DNA of 64,000 nucleotides from positions 47,618-111,617 of the forward strand of contig JBIJCF010000007.1 in NCBI GenBank assembly GCA_044344795.1. Direction: 5' to 3'. Under the pieces are notes generated by a model that worked only from the letters and a program-made list of their open reading frames with translations, searched no databases and had not been told where the DNA came from. The stretch is from GCA-2737665 sp044344795 (GTDB lineage: Bacteria; Bacteroidota; Bacteroidia; Palsa-965). A program made the translations under genes and the position numbers. Shown piece after piece: positions 44,712 through 53,695 of the stretch. Every line of letters begins with the position of its first letter. Within the stretch, counting starts at the first letter, position 1.

Positions 44712-46646
44712 ATGAATCACATCACCTCATTACGCGGATTTATCGCGACACTCGCCATATCTGCAATACTAGGTTGCGGAAACAGAACGTTCAAAGCCGC
44801 AGAAAAGCACTACGCGAACTATGAATTTGCAACTGCTGCAGGATTATTCGAGAATGTTGTAAAAGAACATCCTGATAATACGAAGGCTCAATTCCGCTTA
44901 GCGGATTGTTACTATAAGGTCAACAAGCATAAGGAAGCTGAGGCAGCTTATGCTAAAGTGATTTCTTCGCCTGAAACTACTCCGTATGATCAATTAACGT
45001 ATGCACGCGTATTGAAAGAAAACGGAAAGTATTCCGAAGCCAAAAAATGGTTTGATAAATATCTTCAGAGTGATCCGGGAAATCGTGCAGTAAACAATCA
45101 GATGAACTCCTGCGATTCATCTTTGCATCACTCCGGTCTGCTTCCATTTTATGTACTCACCAAAATTAATTTTAACGTTGCAGGTTCTGTTTTCAGTCCT
45201 GTCATTACGGGTGATACATTATTAGTTACTGCTGAAGCTCCTGTTAAGAAAGAAGAACAGCACAAGTCATGGACAGGTCATGGATATTTGGATGTATACT
45301 TTGCTAATCCGGATAAACCGGAACAATTAACGCCGATGAGCGGTAACGTTAATACTGATTTACACGAAGGTCCTGCAGTACTTGCACCAAGCGGTAAGCA
45401 GCTATACTTCACCAGAAGTTATATGTTGGAAAAAGATCCTGCAAAAGCTAAGGACAACGATAACCATTTAGAATTATGTGTTGCAGAAAAAGGCAGCGAT
45501 GGTAATTGGACAGTTATTAAATGTCTGGGCATGAATTCTCCTGAATACTCTTGTGGTCATCCTGCAATTTCTCCTGATGGTCAGAAGTTGTTCTTTGCAT
45601 CAGATATGCCGGGAGGAATGGGTGGAACTGACATTTACTATTGTAACCTCGAAAACGGATCTTGGTCCAAACCAATCAACGCAGGACCACTTGTGAATAC
45701 TAACGGAGAAGAAATGTTTCCGACTATTCAACAACCGATTCCGGGCACAATTCACTTGTACTTTTCTTCAGACGGACATCCCGGTGCAGGAGGTTTAGAT
45801 ATTTTCAAAGCAGAAGTTAAAGGCGCGAACATTACTGCTGTAAAACGAATGGAAGCACCGTTCAATACCGTTAACGACGATTTCGGGATAACCTTTAAGA
45901 AAGATGGTAAGTCCGGATACTTTTCAAGTAACCGCGGTGATAATACAGGGCACGACGACATCTATCACTTTCAACGTCTGGATCCGAAGTATTTTGTTTC
46001 TATTGAAGTAAAAGAAAAAAACACCGGAGCGCTTGTCCCTAATGCTGTTGTAGAAGTTTCTCATTCACGCAAAGGCACATTACAAAAAATGACTGCTGAT
46101 GCGAACGGTAAAATTTTCTTCCAAGCTGATTCTTCTACCAACTATGCCGCTGTAACTACGAAGGATGGTTATTTCAAAGCATACGGCGCGGTGAATACCG
46201 GTGGATTCCACGGACAGTTGATGGATACTTCATTCGTTACCTTAACTATTGAGCAAATTATCCTTAACAAACCGATTCGTTTGGATAACATCTATTACGA
46301 TTACAACAAGGCCGACATTCGTCCGGACGCAGCAATTGAATTGGATAAGCTCGTGAAGATCATGGTAGATAATCCTCAAATCAAAATTGAATTGAGTTCT
46401 CACACGGATTGTCGCGGAAGTGATACATACAATGCTAAACTTTCTCAGCGACGTGCCGAATCGGCTGTGAAGTACATTATTTCAAAAGGCATCGCACCAG
46501 ATCGTATTACCGCGAAGGGTTATGGCGAATCGAAACTACTGAACGAATGCGATGACGGCGTGAAATGTACTGAAGAGCAACATCAGTTCAATCGACGAAC
46601 AGAGTTTAAGGTTACTCACATTGTGCAGGAGGGACAGCCTTTGTAA
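44712..46646 (+). CDS. PorE-like OmpA-family lipoprotein (TPR, propeller, CRD, OmpA)
   Basis: This 644-residue protein starts at ATG 44712 with a lipobox in ISAILGCGN. Domains in order are TPR repeats (residues 28-130, HYANYEFATAAGLFENVVKEHP), a WD40/PD40-like beta-propeller (about 150-420, with PAISPDGQKLFFASDMPGG), a carboxypeptidase-regulatory-like domain (about 430-510) and an OmpA peptidoglycan-binding domain (about 535-640, SSHTDCRGSDTYNAKLSQRRAESA). This is the domain order of PorE, which tethers the T9SS to peptidoglycan. It is the third gene of the SprB-SprF module and probably its cell-wall anchor. Confidence 0.88.
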   Translation: MNHITSLRGFIATLAISAILGCGNRTFKAAEKHYANYEFATAAGLFENVVKEHPDNTKAQFRLADCYYKVNKHKEAEAAYAKVISSPETTPYDQLTYARVLKENGKYSEAKKWFDKYLQSDPGNRAVNNQMNSCDSSLHHSGLLPFYVLTKINFNVAGSVFSPVITGDTLLVTAEAPVKKEEQHKSWTGHGYLDVYFANPDKPEQLTPMSGNVNTDLHEGPAVLAPSGKQLYFTRSYMLEKDPAKAKDNDNHLELCVAEKGSDGNWTVIKCLGMNSPEYSCGHPAISPDGQKLFFASDMPGGMGGTDIYYCNLENGSWSKPINAGPLVNTNGEEMFPTIQQPIPGTIHLYFSSDGHPGAGGLDIFKAEVKGANITAVKRMEAPFNTVNDDFGITFKKDGKSGYFSSNRGDNTGHDDIYHFQRLDPKYFVSIEVKEKNTGALVPNAVVEVSHSRKGTLQKMTADANGKIFFQADSSTNYAAVTTKDGYFKAYGAVNTGGFHGQLMDTSFVTLTIEQIILNKPIRLDNIYYDYNKADIRPDAAIELDKLVKIMVDNPQIKIELSSHTDCRGSDTYNAKLSQRRAESAVKYIISKGIAPDRITAKGYGESKLLNECDDGVKCTEEQHQFNRRTEFKVTHIVQEGQPL

Positions 46647-46679
46647 GAACTTATTTGCATCTTTGAAAAAACTTCAAAC

Positions 46680-47003
46680 ATGCATATTCAGGAAGCACAA
46701 AACAAGGTTGACGATTGGATCAAACAATACGGCGTTCGCTATTTTAATGAACTCACCAATACTGCAATACTTATGGAAGAAGTGGGAGAAGTGGCCCGCA
46801 TCATATCCAGAAAGTATGGAGAGCAATCTTTTAAAGCCACTGAAACAGGCGAGAATTTAGCAGATGAATTGGCAGATGTATTGTTCGTACTGATTTGTTT
46901 AGCCAACCAAACAGGAATTGATCTGGAAGCTGCTTTAGTGAAAAATTTAGATAAAAAAACGAACCGCGATAAAGACCGGCATATTCAAAATCCCAAGTTA
47001 TAA
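46680..47003 (+). CDS. MazG-like nucleotide pyrophosphohydrolase
   Basis: This 107-residue protein has the single-domain MazG pattern: ILMEEVGEVARII (EExxE) and NLADELADVLFVLICLANQTG (ExxD), giving the Mg2+ site of the all-alpha NTP pyrophosphatase fold. It should hydrolyse non-canonical or surplus nucleoside triphosphates. It follows the PorE-like gene by 33 bp and ends in a terminator that overlaps its stop codon. Confidence 0.85.
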   Translation: MHIQEAQNKVDDWIKQYGVRYFNELTNTAILMEEVGEVARIISRKYGEQSFKATETGENLADELADVLFVLICLANQTGIDLEAALVKNLDKKTNRDKDRHIQNPKL

Positions 47004-47017
47004 ACTTGGGATTTTTT
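46989..47017 (+). terminator. Intrinsic terminator after the mazG-like gene
   Basis: AATCCCAAGTT and AACTTGGGATT form an 11-bp stem around a 3-nt loop, followed by a run of T. The left arm and loop include the last codons and stop of the gene, closing the SprB-SprF-PorE-MazG unit. Confidence 0.85.
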
Positions 47018-47095
47018 AAATTCTGAAGGTGTTGTTCCAAAGGCGGAGAGCGCATCTTTATCGGTTCAGAAAAATATCTTTATTATCATTGTGCT

Positions 47096-48700
47096 ATGTC
47101 TGAAATCGTGTTTGATGTAATCGTTGTGGGTTCCGGTTGCACGGGAGCAATGGCTGCGCAAACACTCCTGGAGCGTGGCTATAAAGTATTTATGTTGGAC
47201 GGTGGCAATGATGATCAACATTATCGCCATCTTTCTCCTAAATTATCATTCACCGAACTTCGAAAAACAGATACAGGACAATACCGTTATCTGTTAGGTG
47301 AACAATTCGAAAGTTTACCCGCTGAACAATTAGGAACAGGAGCGCAACTAACTCCCGCGCGCGCTCATTTACTTAAAGATGTAAACGCACTACTTACTTC
47401 TCATTCAAAAGGCTTTGCATCAATGGAAACTCTTGCTCTCGGCGGATTAGGTGCAGGTTGGGGTTTGGGCTCCTGCGTGTTTTCAGAAAAAGAACTCGAA
47501 CAATGCGGTTTGCCTGCGGAAGCAATGCATCATGCATATCAAGTCGTAGCAGATCGTATCGGAATAAGTGGCGACGCAGACGATGCACAGCCATTTACGT
47601 TCCGACATCTTCAGCATATTCAACCCGCTTTACCGATAGATGCCGTTGCACAAAAAATAGCGCAACGTTACCGCGCGAATCGTTCCATTTTGCAACAACG
47701 ACATTTTCATCTTGGACTACCTGCATTAGCGTTGTTATCTCAGGATAAAGACAATCGCAGAGGGAATAAGCTACGCGACATGGAATTTTATGACGACCAT
47801 GAGCTTTCCGCTTATCGTCCGTGGATTACCATTCGCGAATTGCAACGCCAATCGAATTTCAAATTAGAGCAAGGCTGGTTAGTTACAAAATTTGAAAAGA
47901 GCGATGATAATGTTGTTGTACATGCAGTGCATATCGAGAGTAAAACAGCACAACAATTTCGAGCGCGCAAACTAGTATTGTGCAGCGGCGCATTAGGAAC
48001 AGCGCGAATTGCATTGCGTTCTTCCGAATACAAAAAGCGTGTGCCACTACTGTGCAATCCTTACTATTATTTGCCATGTCTTGTTCCGTCGATGCTGGGA
48101 CAAGCGGGAGCAATACAGCAATATAGTTATGCACAACTATCATTGTTTCATGACAACAACGCAGCAGGTAACGATATCGCCATGGCGAGCTTGTACACAT
48201 ATCGTTCTCTGATGTTATTCCGTTTACTGAACGAAACTCCGCTTAACATTCAGGATGGACGTGCGCTGATGCAATACCTCGCCCCCGCTCTGCTCATCGC
48301 AGGAATTCATTTACCCGAACAAATTAGTGAAGGACAATACACTGAACTTCTTCCCGCAACTGATTCCTTTACCGGTGATCGCATGCACTACAACTATACG
48401 CGTACAGCACAACAACAACGTAATTCTCAACAACGTTTAAGTTCCTTTAGATGGGCGTTGCGCAAGCTTGGTGCATTTCCGTTAAAAACTGTCGCACCCG
48501 AAATTGGTGCAAGTATTCATTACGCAGGAACGTTGCCGTTTTCTAAAACACATCAACATCTAACGCTACAACAAAACGGTTTACTCCACGGAACTAGAAA
48601 CGTTTATGTTGCTGATGGTTCCGGATTCACATTTCTTCCCGCAAAAGGATTAACGTTAACCTTAATGGCGAACGCACATCGCGTGGCTTCCGGGGTTTAA
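47096..48700 (+). CDS. GMC-family FAD oxidoreductase
   Basis: This 534-residue protein has an N-terminal FAD-binding Rossmann motif VIVVGSGCTGAMAAQTLLERG and an acidic end of the second strand (MLDGG). LGGLGAGWGLGSCVFSEKEL matches the GMC substrate-domain entry, and the C-terminal HYAGTLPFSKTHQHL ... GTRNVYVADGSGFTFLPAKGLTLTLMANAHRVA matches the GMC C-terminal domain, including the catalytic His region. The substrate is unknown; such enzymes in Bacteroidota often sit near carotenoid or polysaccharide genes, which is not the case here. Confidence 0.8.
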   Translation: MSEIVFDVIVVGSGCTGAMAAQTLLERGYKVFMLDGGNDDQHYRHLSPKLSFTELRKTDTGQYRYLLGEQFESLPAEQLGTGAQLTPARAHLLKDVNALLTSHSKGFASMETLALGGLGAGWGLGSCVFSEKELEQCGLPAEAMHHAYQVVADRIGISGDADDAQPFTFRHLQHIQPALPIDAVAQKIAQRYRANRSILQQRHFHLGLPALALLSQDKDNRRGNKLRDMEFYDDHELSAYRPWITIRELQRQSNFKLEQGWLVTKFEKSDDNVVVHAVHIESKTAQQFRARKLVLCSGALGTARIALRSSEYKKRVPLLCNPYYYLPCLVPSMLGQAGAIQQYSYAQLSLFHDNNAAGNDIAMASLYTYRSLMLFRLLNETPLNIQDGRALMQYLAPALLIAGIHLPEQISEGQYTELLPATDSFTGDRMHYNYTRTAQQQRNSQQRLSSFRWALRKLGAFPLKTVAPEIGASIHYAGTLPFSKTHQHLTLQQNGLLHGTRNVYVADGSGFTFLPAKGLTLTLMANAHRVASGV

Positions 48701-48708
48701 TATTATTT

Positions 48709-48724
48709 ATATGTAGATACATAT
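48709..48724. promoter_or_regulatory. Operator-like palindrome upstream of the dioxygenase gene
   Basis: ATATGTA and TACATAT are perfect inverted repeats separated by two bases. It sits 8 nt upstream of the TATCTTTG -7 box, in the -33 region, so a bound regulator would block or recruit RNA polymerase. Confidence 0.6.
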
Positions 48725-48732
48725 ATTTATTT

Positions 48733-48740
48733 TATCTTTG
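48733..48740 (+). promoter_or_regulatory. -7 box 4 nt before the dioxygenase gene
   Basis: TATCTTTG is a perfect TAnnTTTG match that ends exactly 4 nt before the ATG at 48745, predicting a leaderless mRNA. Confidence 0.6.
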
Positions 48741-48744
48741 TATC

Positions 48745-49620
48745 ATGAATCGTCGTGATTGGATAAAACTAACTGCCACAGGCGGAATCGGAGCACTCAG
48801 TATGTCGTTAACAGATCTTCAGCAACTTAAAGGAGGCGCGCCTTCACAACGCATGCCTTCCATTTTCATCGGACATGGTTCACCGATGAATGCCATTTAC
48901 AACAACAGCTTCACACAGGCTTTGAACAAATTGGGAAGCACCATTGAAAAGCCCAAAGCAGTATTAATGGTTTCCGCGCATTGGCTGACACGAGGAACAC
49001 ATGTTGCTATGCAGGCGAAGCCTAAAACCATTTACGACTTTGGCGGCTTCCCGGAAGAATTGTACCAAGTTAATTACCCCGCTCCCGGTGCGCCTGAACC
49101 GGCGAAACAAACTATCCAAACCGTTAAGTCTATTCAAATTCACGAAAATCACGATATGGGTTTAGATCATGGCGCGTGGACAATTCTAAAACACATTTGG
49201 CCTCAGGCAGATGTTCCCGTATATCAAATAAGTATCGATTATTATAAGTCACCCGAATATCATTACAATCTTGCTAAAGAACTGAGTGTTTTGCGCGACA
49301 AAGGTGTAATGATTATGGGAAGCGGAAATATTGTACATAATCTTGGAATGGCTAACTTCCCAGATATCAACGGGCCTGTTGATGCATGGGCGGCCGAGTT
49401 CGACACGAAGATTAAAACTTCGCTCGACAGCGGTAATGATAAGAACCTCATCAATTACATGCAGTTTGGGAAAGTAGCACAGTTGGCGGTTCCAACCAAT
49501 GATCATTACTTGCCCTTATTGTACGTGAGCGGTGCAATGAGTGCTAAAGAAGAAAAGAAATACATCTTCGAAGGGTTTCAGCATGGTAATATTTCCATGC
49601 GCTCTTTCCTATCTGCTTAA
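48745..49620 (+). CDS. ygiD: DODA-type extradiol dioxygenase (YgiD family) with Tat-like leader
   Basis: This 291-residue protein carries the YgiD/DODA features PSIFIGHGSPMNAIYNN, LMVSAHWLTRGTHV, DFGGFPEELYQVNYPAPG and the DHGAWTILKHIWPQADVPV stretch, with His ligands for a metal. It differs from the family by a 27-residue N-terminal extension with NRRDWIKLTATGGIGALSMSL, a twin-arginine type signal, suggesting export of a folded metalloenzyme. Known members open catechol rings such as 4,5-DOPA. A palindrome and a perfect -7 box lie upstream. It is followed by an epimerase gene at 20 bp. Confidence 0.85.
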   Translation: MNRRDWIKLTATGGIGALSMSLTDLQQLKGGAPSQRMPSIFIGHGSPMNAIYNNSFTQALNKLGSTIEKPKAVLMVSAHWLTRGTHVAMQAKPKTIYDFGGFPEELYQVNYPAPGAPEPAKQTIQTVKSIQIHENHDMGLDHGAWTILKHIWPQADVPVYQISIDYYKSPEYHYNLAKELSVLRDKGVMIMGSGNIVHNLGMANFPDINGPVDAWAAEFDTKIKTSLDSGNDKNLINYMQFGKVAQLAVPTNDHYLPLLYVSGAMSAKEEKKYIFEGFQHGNISMRSFLSA

Positions 49621-49639
49621 TCCTTATGTATCTTGCAAC

Positions 49640-50503
49640 ATGTCTCGTACAATTGCAATAACAGGCTCTTCAGGCTTCATCGGGCAGCACCTTTGCAAAT
49701 ACTTTGCAGAATGCGGTTGGCATGTTATTGCATTGCAACGTTCCAAACATGAATTTTCACATCCACACATCACAGTTGTTCAATACACCATTGAAGATGA
49801 ATTACCGTCAGCGGTAAATGCCGCTAATTATATCATACATGCTGCTTATATCAAGGCCCAAGATGATCGGGATGCATTCGAAAAAAACGTAAATGCAGCT
49901 AAACGCTTGTTGAAATGGGCTGAAGCTGATGTCACACGTAAAATTATTTTCCTGTCGAGTCTATCGGCATTGGAAGACGCGAATTCAGTTTATGGGCAAC
50001 AAAAACTCCAAATAGAACAACTGTTCATATCTACACACGTAGTTATCAAACCGGGATTAGTAATTGGCAATGGTGGCTTATTCGGTGAAATGAAAAAATA
50101 CCTCACGACAAAGAATACTGTTCCTGTGTTCGGAAATGCCATGCAGCCTTTACAATCCATCCACGTGCACGACTTGTGCAAGTTTATTGAATTGGTCATC
50201 AACAAAAATCGTTCCGGCGTATTCGTTGCAGCGGAAGAAGATCCTGTGCCTTACATCACGTTCTATAGTGAAATAGGAAGATTGCTAAACAAGAAGATTC
50301 GTTTTGTACGAGTTCCATTTTGGTTCATTAAGTGGGTAATTACAGTCGCTACACTATTCAGAATTAAGCTTCCCATTACTCTTGATTCCGTTAAAGGACT
50401 AGAACAGATGCGTCATATACCCACCAACAACTACGCCTCACAAAACGGATTGAAGTTGCGCGCCTGGAAAGAAAGCTTGCAAGATGTAACTAACTCGCAA
50501 TAA
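49640..50503 (+). CDS. NAD-dependent epimerase/dehydratase family protein
   Basis: This 287-residue protein starts at ATG 49640. The short-chain dehydrogenase core shows AITGSSGFIGQHLCKYF, IIHAAYIKA, IFLSSLSALEDANSVYGQQK (YxxxK in SVYGQQK) and a sugar-binding region HVVIKPGLVIGNGG. It is likely a nucleotide-sugar epimerase or NAD(P)-binding accessory enzyme; substrate unknown. A TATCTTGC string lies 3 nt before the start. The last 14 bases overlap the end of the convergent pseudouridine synthase gene. Confidence 0.8.
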   Translation: MSRTIAITGSSGFIGQHLCKYFAECGWHVIALQRSKHEFSHPHITVVQYTIEDELPSAVNAANYIIHAAYIKAQDDRDAFEKNVNAAKRLLKWAEADVTRKIIFLSSLSALEDANSVYGQQKLQIEQLFISTHVVIKPGLVIGNGGLFGEMKKYLTTKNTVPVFGNAMQPLQSIHVHDLCKFIELVINKNRSGVFVAAEEDPVPYITFYSEIGRLLNKKIRFVRVPFWFIKWVITVATLFRIKLPITLDSVKGLEQMRHIPTNNYASQNGLKLRAWKESLQDVTNSQ

Positions 50504-51206
50504 AACGGTCGCTATATAAACTCCGTAGCTGTGCAACTTCCACATCAGTGGCGTTGCGAAATTCACCCGATTTTAAATCACCCAGCAACAAGTCGTGAAT
50601 TCGAACTCGGATCAGCCTTGTTACATTTAAATTTAATTTATAACACATTCTTCGAATTTGACGATTACGTCCTTCTTTTAAAATAATTCGAAATTTATTG
50701 TTATCAAAACGTTCAACAATCGCAGGTAAAGTAACACTGCCCATTATTTCAATTCCCGAAGCCAGCTGCGACAATTCAGCATCCGAAATATTTCGGTTAA
50801 CGGTTACTTCATACTCCTTTTCAATAGTATCACGCGTTGTAATGGCTTTATACAATCGTCCGTCGTTGGTCATTAATACCAAACCTTCCGATTCTTTGTC
50901 CAAACGTCCGACAGGATATAAATCAAGTCCTTCCACCCGACGACATAAGGAATTCGGTATGGCAGCGTTTAAAGTGCACTCCACTCCATGCGGTTTATTA
51001 TAAACCTGATAACTTAACGATTGACCATTTTGCACTAACCCGTTCGATACACCTGTAACTTTTACAGTGTCCGTCTTTAGCACAGACAATTTGGGATTGG
51101 TAACCGTTACACCATTCACCTGAATGAATCTTCCTTCTATCATTCCGTGCGCCTCCACACGATTTAATTGTAACGCACGCATCAGCATCGTATCTAGTGC
51201 AGCCAT
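50490..51206 (-). CDS. rluF: 23S rRNA pseudouridine synthase, RluF/RsuA type
   Basis: This 238-residue protein has an N-terminal S4 RNA-binding domain (MRALQLNRVEAHGMIEGRFIQVNG) and a pseudouridine synthase domain with the catalytic Asp in YPVGRLDKESEGLVLMTNDG and EGRNRQIRRMCYKLN. The C-terminal LKSGEFRNATDVEVAQL resembles RluF, which modifies U2604 of 23S rRNA. RluB/RluE-type specificity cannot be excluded. It ends the rsgA-dtd-rluF operon and overlaps the convergent epimerase gene by 14 bp. Confidence 0.85.
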   Translation of the reverse strand: MAALDTMLMRALQLNRVEAHGMIEGRFIQVNGVTVTNPKLSVLKTDTVKVTGVSNGLVQNGQSLSYQVYNKPHGVECTLNAAIPNSLCRRVEGLDLYPVGRLDKESEGLVLMTNDGRLYKAITTRDTIEKEYEVTVNRNISDAELSQLASGIEIMGSVTLPAIVERFDNNKFRIILKEGRNRQIRRMCYKLNLNVTRLIRVRIHDLLLGDLKSGEFRNATDVEVAQLRSLYSDRFIAS

Positions 51207-51227
51207 ATAATTATTCCCATAAACGAA

Positions 51228-51680
51228 TTACTCCCTCTGCTTTGAATCAATCCAGATAGTCACAGGTCCGTCATTAATTAAACTAACTTTCATATCTGCA
51301 CCAAACTTTCCGGTTCCAACAGGTTTCCCAAGTTGTTCACTCACGATTGCAATAAATTGTTCGTACAATGGTATAGCGATATCAGGTTTTGCCGCGCGGA
51401 TATATGAAGGTCGATTTCCCTTTTTAGTTGCAGCTTGCAGCGTGAATTGTGAGACGATAATTATATCTCCATCAACCTCGTTCACCGACAAATTCATGAC
51501 ACCGTGTTCATCATTAAAAATTCGCAACTGCACCAACTTTTGAGCAGTCCAAAATAAATCTTCGTTTGTATCCTCTGCTTCAAATCCGGCAAGAACCAAC
51601 AAACCGGTATTGATGGAAGAAATACAATTCTCCTCAACATGGACAGCAGCTTCACTAACGCGTTGAATCAATATCCGCAT
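51228..51680 (-). CDS. dtd: D-aminoacyl-tRNA deacylase
   Basis: This 150-residue protein matches Dtd from MRILIQRVSEAAVHVE to the C-terminus. The first motif is SQFTLQAATKKGNRPSYIRAA and the second is INDGPVTIWIDS (family NxGPxT with cross-subunit Gly-cis-Pro). Dtd removes D-amino acids from tRNA and so keeps protein synthesis stereospecific. It sits 9 bp behind rsgA and 21 bp before rluF, all ribosome or tRNA functions. Confidence 0.95.
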   Translation of the reverse strand: MRILIQRVSEAAVHVEENCISSINTGLLVLAGFEAEDTNEDLFWTAQKLVQLRIFNDEHGVMNLSVNEVDGDIIIVSQFTLQAATKKGNRPSYIRAAKPDIAIPLYEQFIAIVSEQLGKPVGTGKFGADMKVSLINDGPVTIWIDSKQRE

Positions 51681-51689
51681 AACACCAAT

Positions 51690-52628
51690 TTAATCGTACT
51701 CCTTTTCCAGTTCTTCTCCGTTCAGAATTTGCAAATAACATTCATACCGTGTCAATGCAATCTTCCCGGCTTCAACTCCCGCTATCACGGCACAACCCGG
51801 TTCTCTGTCGTGGAGACAACCATTGTATTTACACGCTCCCAACAAATCGCGCATTTCAGGAAAATAGTGTGACAACTCTTCCTTCTCCATATCTACAATA
51901 CCCAATTCTTTGATACCCGGTGTATCAATAATCCATCCACCTCCTCTCATTTCGTGCATTTCTGCGAATGTAGTAGTATGCATTCCTTTGCTATGTACAC
52001 GAGAAATTTCTCCTGTTTTGAGATTCAATGAAGGCTCCAATGCATTGATTAATGTGCTCTTTCCAACGCCACTATGCCCTGCTATTAAATTGATCTTGCC
52101 TTGCATAAGCTGCTGTAACTGTTTCACATCATCATTATCCGAAGCAGAAATCAAATACGCACCATAACCCAGATTTCGATAGAGCTGCATCAATTGTTCC
52201 ACATAATCCAATTCCTCTTCCTCCAGCAAATCTTTTTTATTAAAAATTACTGTGGCCGGAATAGCATATGCTTCAGCAGTAACAAAAAAACGATCGATAA
52301 AACCGGTTGATGTTCTCGGCTCTATCAGTGTCGCCATCACATAAGCATGATCAATATTCGCTGCAATAATGTGCGTCTGCTTCGACAACTTTGTGGAACG
52401 ACGGATGATGTAATTCCTACGTTCGTGCAATTTGGTGATAACATAATCCCCTTTATCCTCTTCCACCTCTACTTCATCACCAACCGCAAACGGATTGGTA
52501 TTTTTTACATTCAATCCTTTAATTCGAAACAAACCCGCAATACGACATTCCACGCGCTCCACACGACCGTCTTTTTCAATTCCTACCGTATACCAACTAC
52601 CCGTTGATCTGATTACAATTCCTTTCAT
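51690..52628 (-). CDS. rsgA: Ribosome small-subunit GTPase RsgA
   Basis: This 312-residue protein starts at ATG 52628 (homology begins at MKGIVIRSTGSWY; the frame is open 14 codons further but a -7-like box lies there). It has an N-terminal OB-fold, a circularly permuted GTPase domain with GHSGVGKSTLINAL and IIDTPGIKELG, and a C-terminal zinc site (CKYNGCLHDREPGCAV). RsgA assists late 30S maturation. It leads the operon with dtd and rluF. Confidence 0.95.
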   Translation of the reverse strand: MKGIVIRSTGSWYTVGIEKDGRVERVECRIAGLFRIKGLNVKNTNPFAVGDEVEVEEDKGDYVITKLHERRNYIIRRSTKLSKQTHIIAANIDHAYVMATLIEPRTSTGFIDRFFVTAEAYAIPATVIFNKKDLLEEEELDYVEQLMQLYRNLGYGAYLISASDNDDVKQLQQLMQGKINLIAGHSGVGKSTLINALEPSLNLKTGEISRVHSKGMHTTTFAEMHEMRGGGWIIDTPGIKELGIVDMEKEELSHYFPEMRDLLGACKYNGCLHDREPGCAVIAGVEAGKIALTRYECYLQILNGEELEKEYD

Positions 52629-52633
52629 TGCAT

Positions 52634-52641
52634 TAAAGGTA
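52634..52641 (-). promoter_or_regulatory. -7-like box 5 nt before rsgA
   Basis: TACCTTTA on the minus strand ends 5 nt before the chosen ATG, consistent with the leaderless pattern at other genes here. Confidence 0.4.
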
Positions 52642-52701
52642 CAAGTTCCCGTGAAGTGATGTATTTCCACAATTCATATCTGTTCTGCAATAAGTATTTG
52701 G

Positions 52702-52709
52702 TAAATTCG
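52702..52709 (+). promoter_or_regulatory. Putative -7 box for gldA
   Basis: TAAATTCG, the TTCG variant of the -7 element, lies 17 nt before the GTG start of gldA. Confidence 0.35.
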
Positions 52710-52726
52710 TTTAAAATTTATCGATT

Positions 52727-53638
52727 GTGTCTATAAAAGTTGAATATATCAGTAAGTTGTACGGCACGCAGCGCGCGTTAGACAACGTTTCTTTCGAAGT
52801 TAAGACCGGAGAAATAGTAGGTTTTTTGGGACCGAACGGTGCCGGAAAATCAACCATGATGAAGATTCTTACCTGTTTCATTCCACCCAGTGCAGGTAAG
52901 GCTTCAGTTAACGGTTTCGACGTCATGACGCAATCCATAGATGTGCGCAAGAGCGTAGGATACTTACCCGAACACAATCCGTTGTATTTAGACATGTACG
53001 TGAAGGAATACTTGGAATTTATAGCAGGACTTCACAAAATAAATAACGTACAACAGCGCATTCGCGAAATGATTGATATTACCGGCTTGGAAGTGGAACA
53101 GCACAAACGTATCGGGCAACTTTCCAAAGGTTATCGTCAACGTGTTGGTTTGGCTCAGGCTTTAATACATGATCCGCAGGTTTTAATTCTAGACGAACCT
53201 ACAACAGGACTTGATCCGAATCAGTTAGCGGATATTCGTGAACTGATTAAACAAGTAGGCAAGGAAAAAACCGTAATGCTGAGCACACACATCATGCAAG
53301 AAGTTGAAATTCTTTGCGATCGTGTGATCATCATCAACAAAGGGAAAATTGTTACCGATAAAGAAACCGAAGTTCTGCAACAAGGCGATGACAACAGAAT
53401 TGTAATACGCGTTGAATTCAGTGCACCTGCTGATGTCAACAAGCTGAAGCGCTTGAAGGGTGTAGAAAGTGTGGAGCAACTATCAAACAACACCTATCAT
53501 ATAGTTACCGTTACAGCACGCGATCTGCGTCAAGACATATTCAAGTTCGCCGTGGATCATCAACTCGCAGTATTGGAAATGAACCGCGAGGAACGCAAAC
53601 TGGAGGATGTTTTTAAAGAATTGACAGGGAAGAAATAA
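52727..53638 (+). CDS. gldA: Gliding motility ABC transporter ATP-binding protein GldA
   Basis: This 303-residue ATPase starts with GTG. Walker A is GPNGAGKSTMMKIL, the signature is LSKGYRQRVGLAQALIHDPQ and Walker B is VLILDEPTTGLDP. The SVGYLPEHNPLYLDMYVKEYLEF stretch and overall length match GldA, which with GldF and GldG forms an ABC transporter needed for gliding in Flavobacterium. gldF and gldG are not adjacent, as is usual for gldA. It stands alone between divergent rsgA and convergent metK, with a shared terminator. Confidence 0.88.
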   Translation: MSIKVEYISKLYGTQRALDNVSFEVKTGEIVGFLGPNGAGKSTMMKILTCFIPPSAGKASVNGFDVMTQSIDVRKSVGYLPEHNPLYLDMYVKEYLEFIAGLHKINNVQQRIREMIDITGLEVEQHKRIGQLSKGYRQRVGLAQALIHDPQVLILDEPTTGLDPNQLADIRELIKQVGKEKTVMLSTHIMQEVEILCDRVIIINKGKIVTDKETEVLQQGDDNRIVIRVEFSAPADVNKLKRLKGVESVEQLSNNTYHIVTVTARDLRQDIFKFAVDHQLAVLEMNREERKLEDVFKELTGKK

Positions 53639-53653
53639 TTTTCTGATGCAAAC

Positions 53654-53683
53654 AAAAAAGGCTGTCTTACGACAGCCTTTTTT
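53654..53683. terminator. Bidirectional terminator between gldA and metK
   Basis: AAAAAAGGCTGTC and GACAGCCTTTTTT form a perfect 13-bp stem with a 4-nt loop. It serves both convergent genes. Confidence 0.9.
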
Positions 53684-53695
53684 AGGACTATTCGC

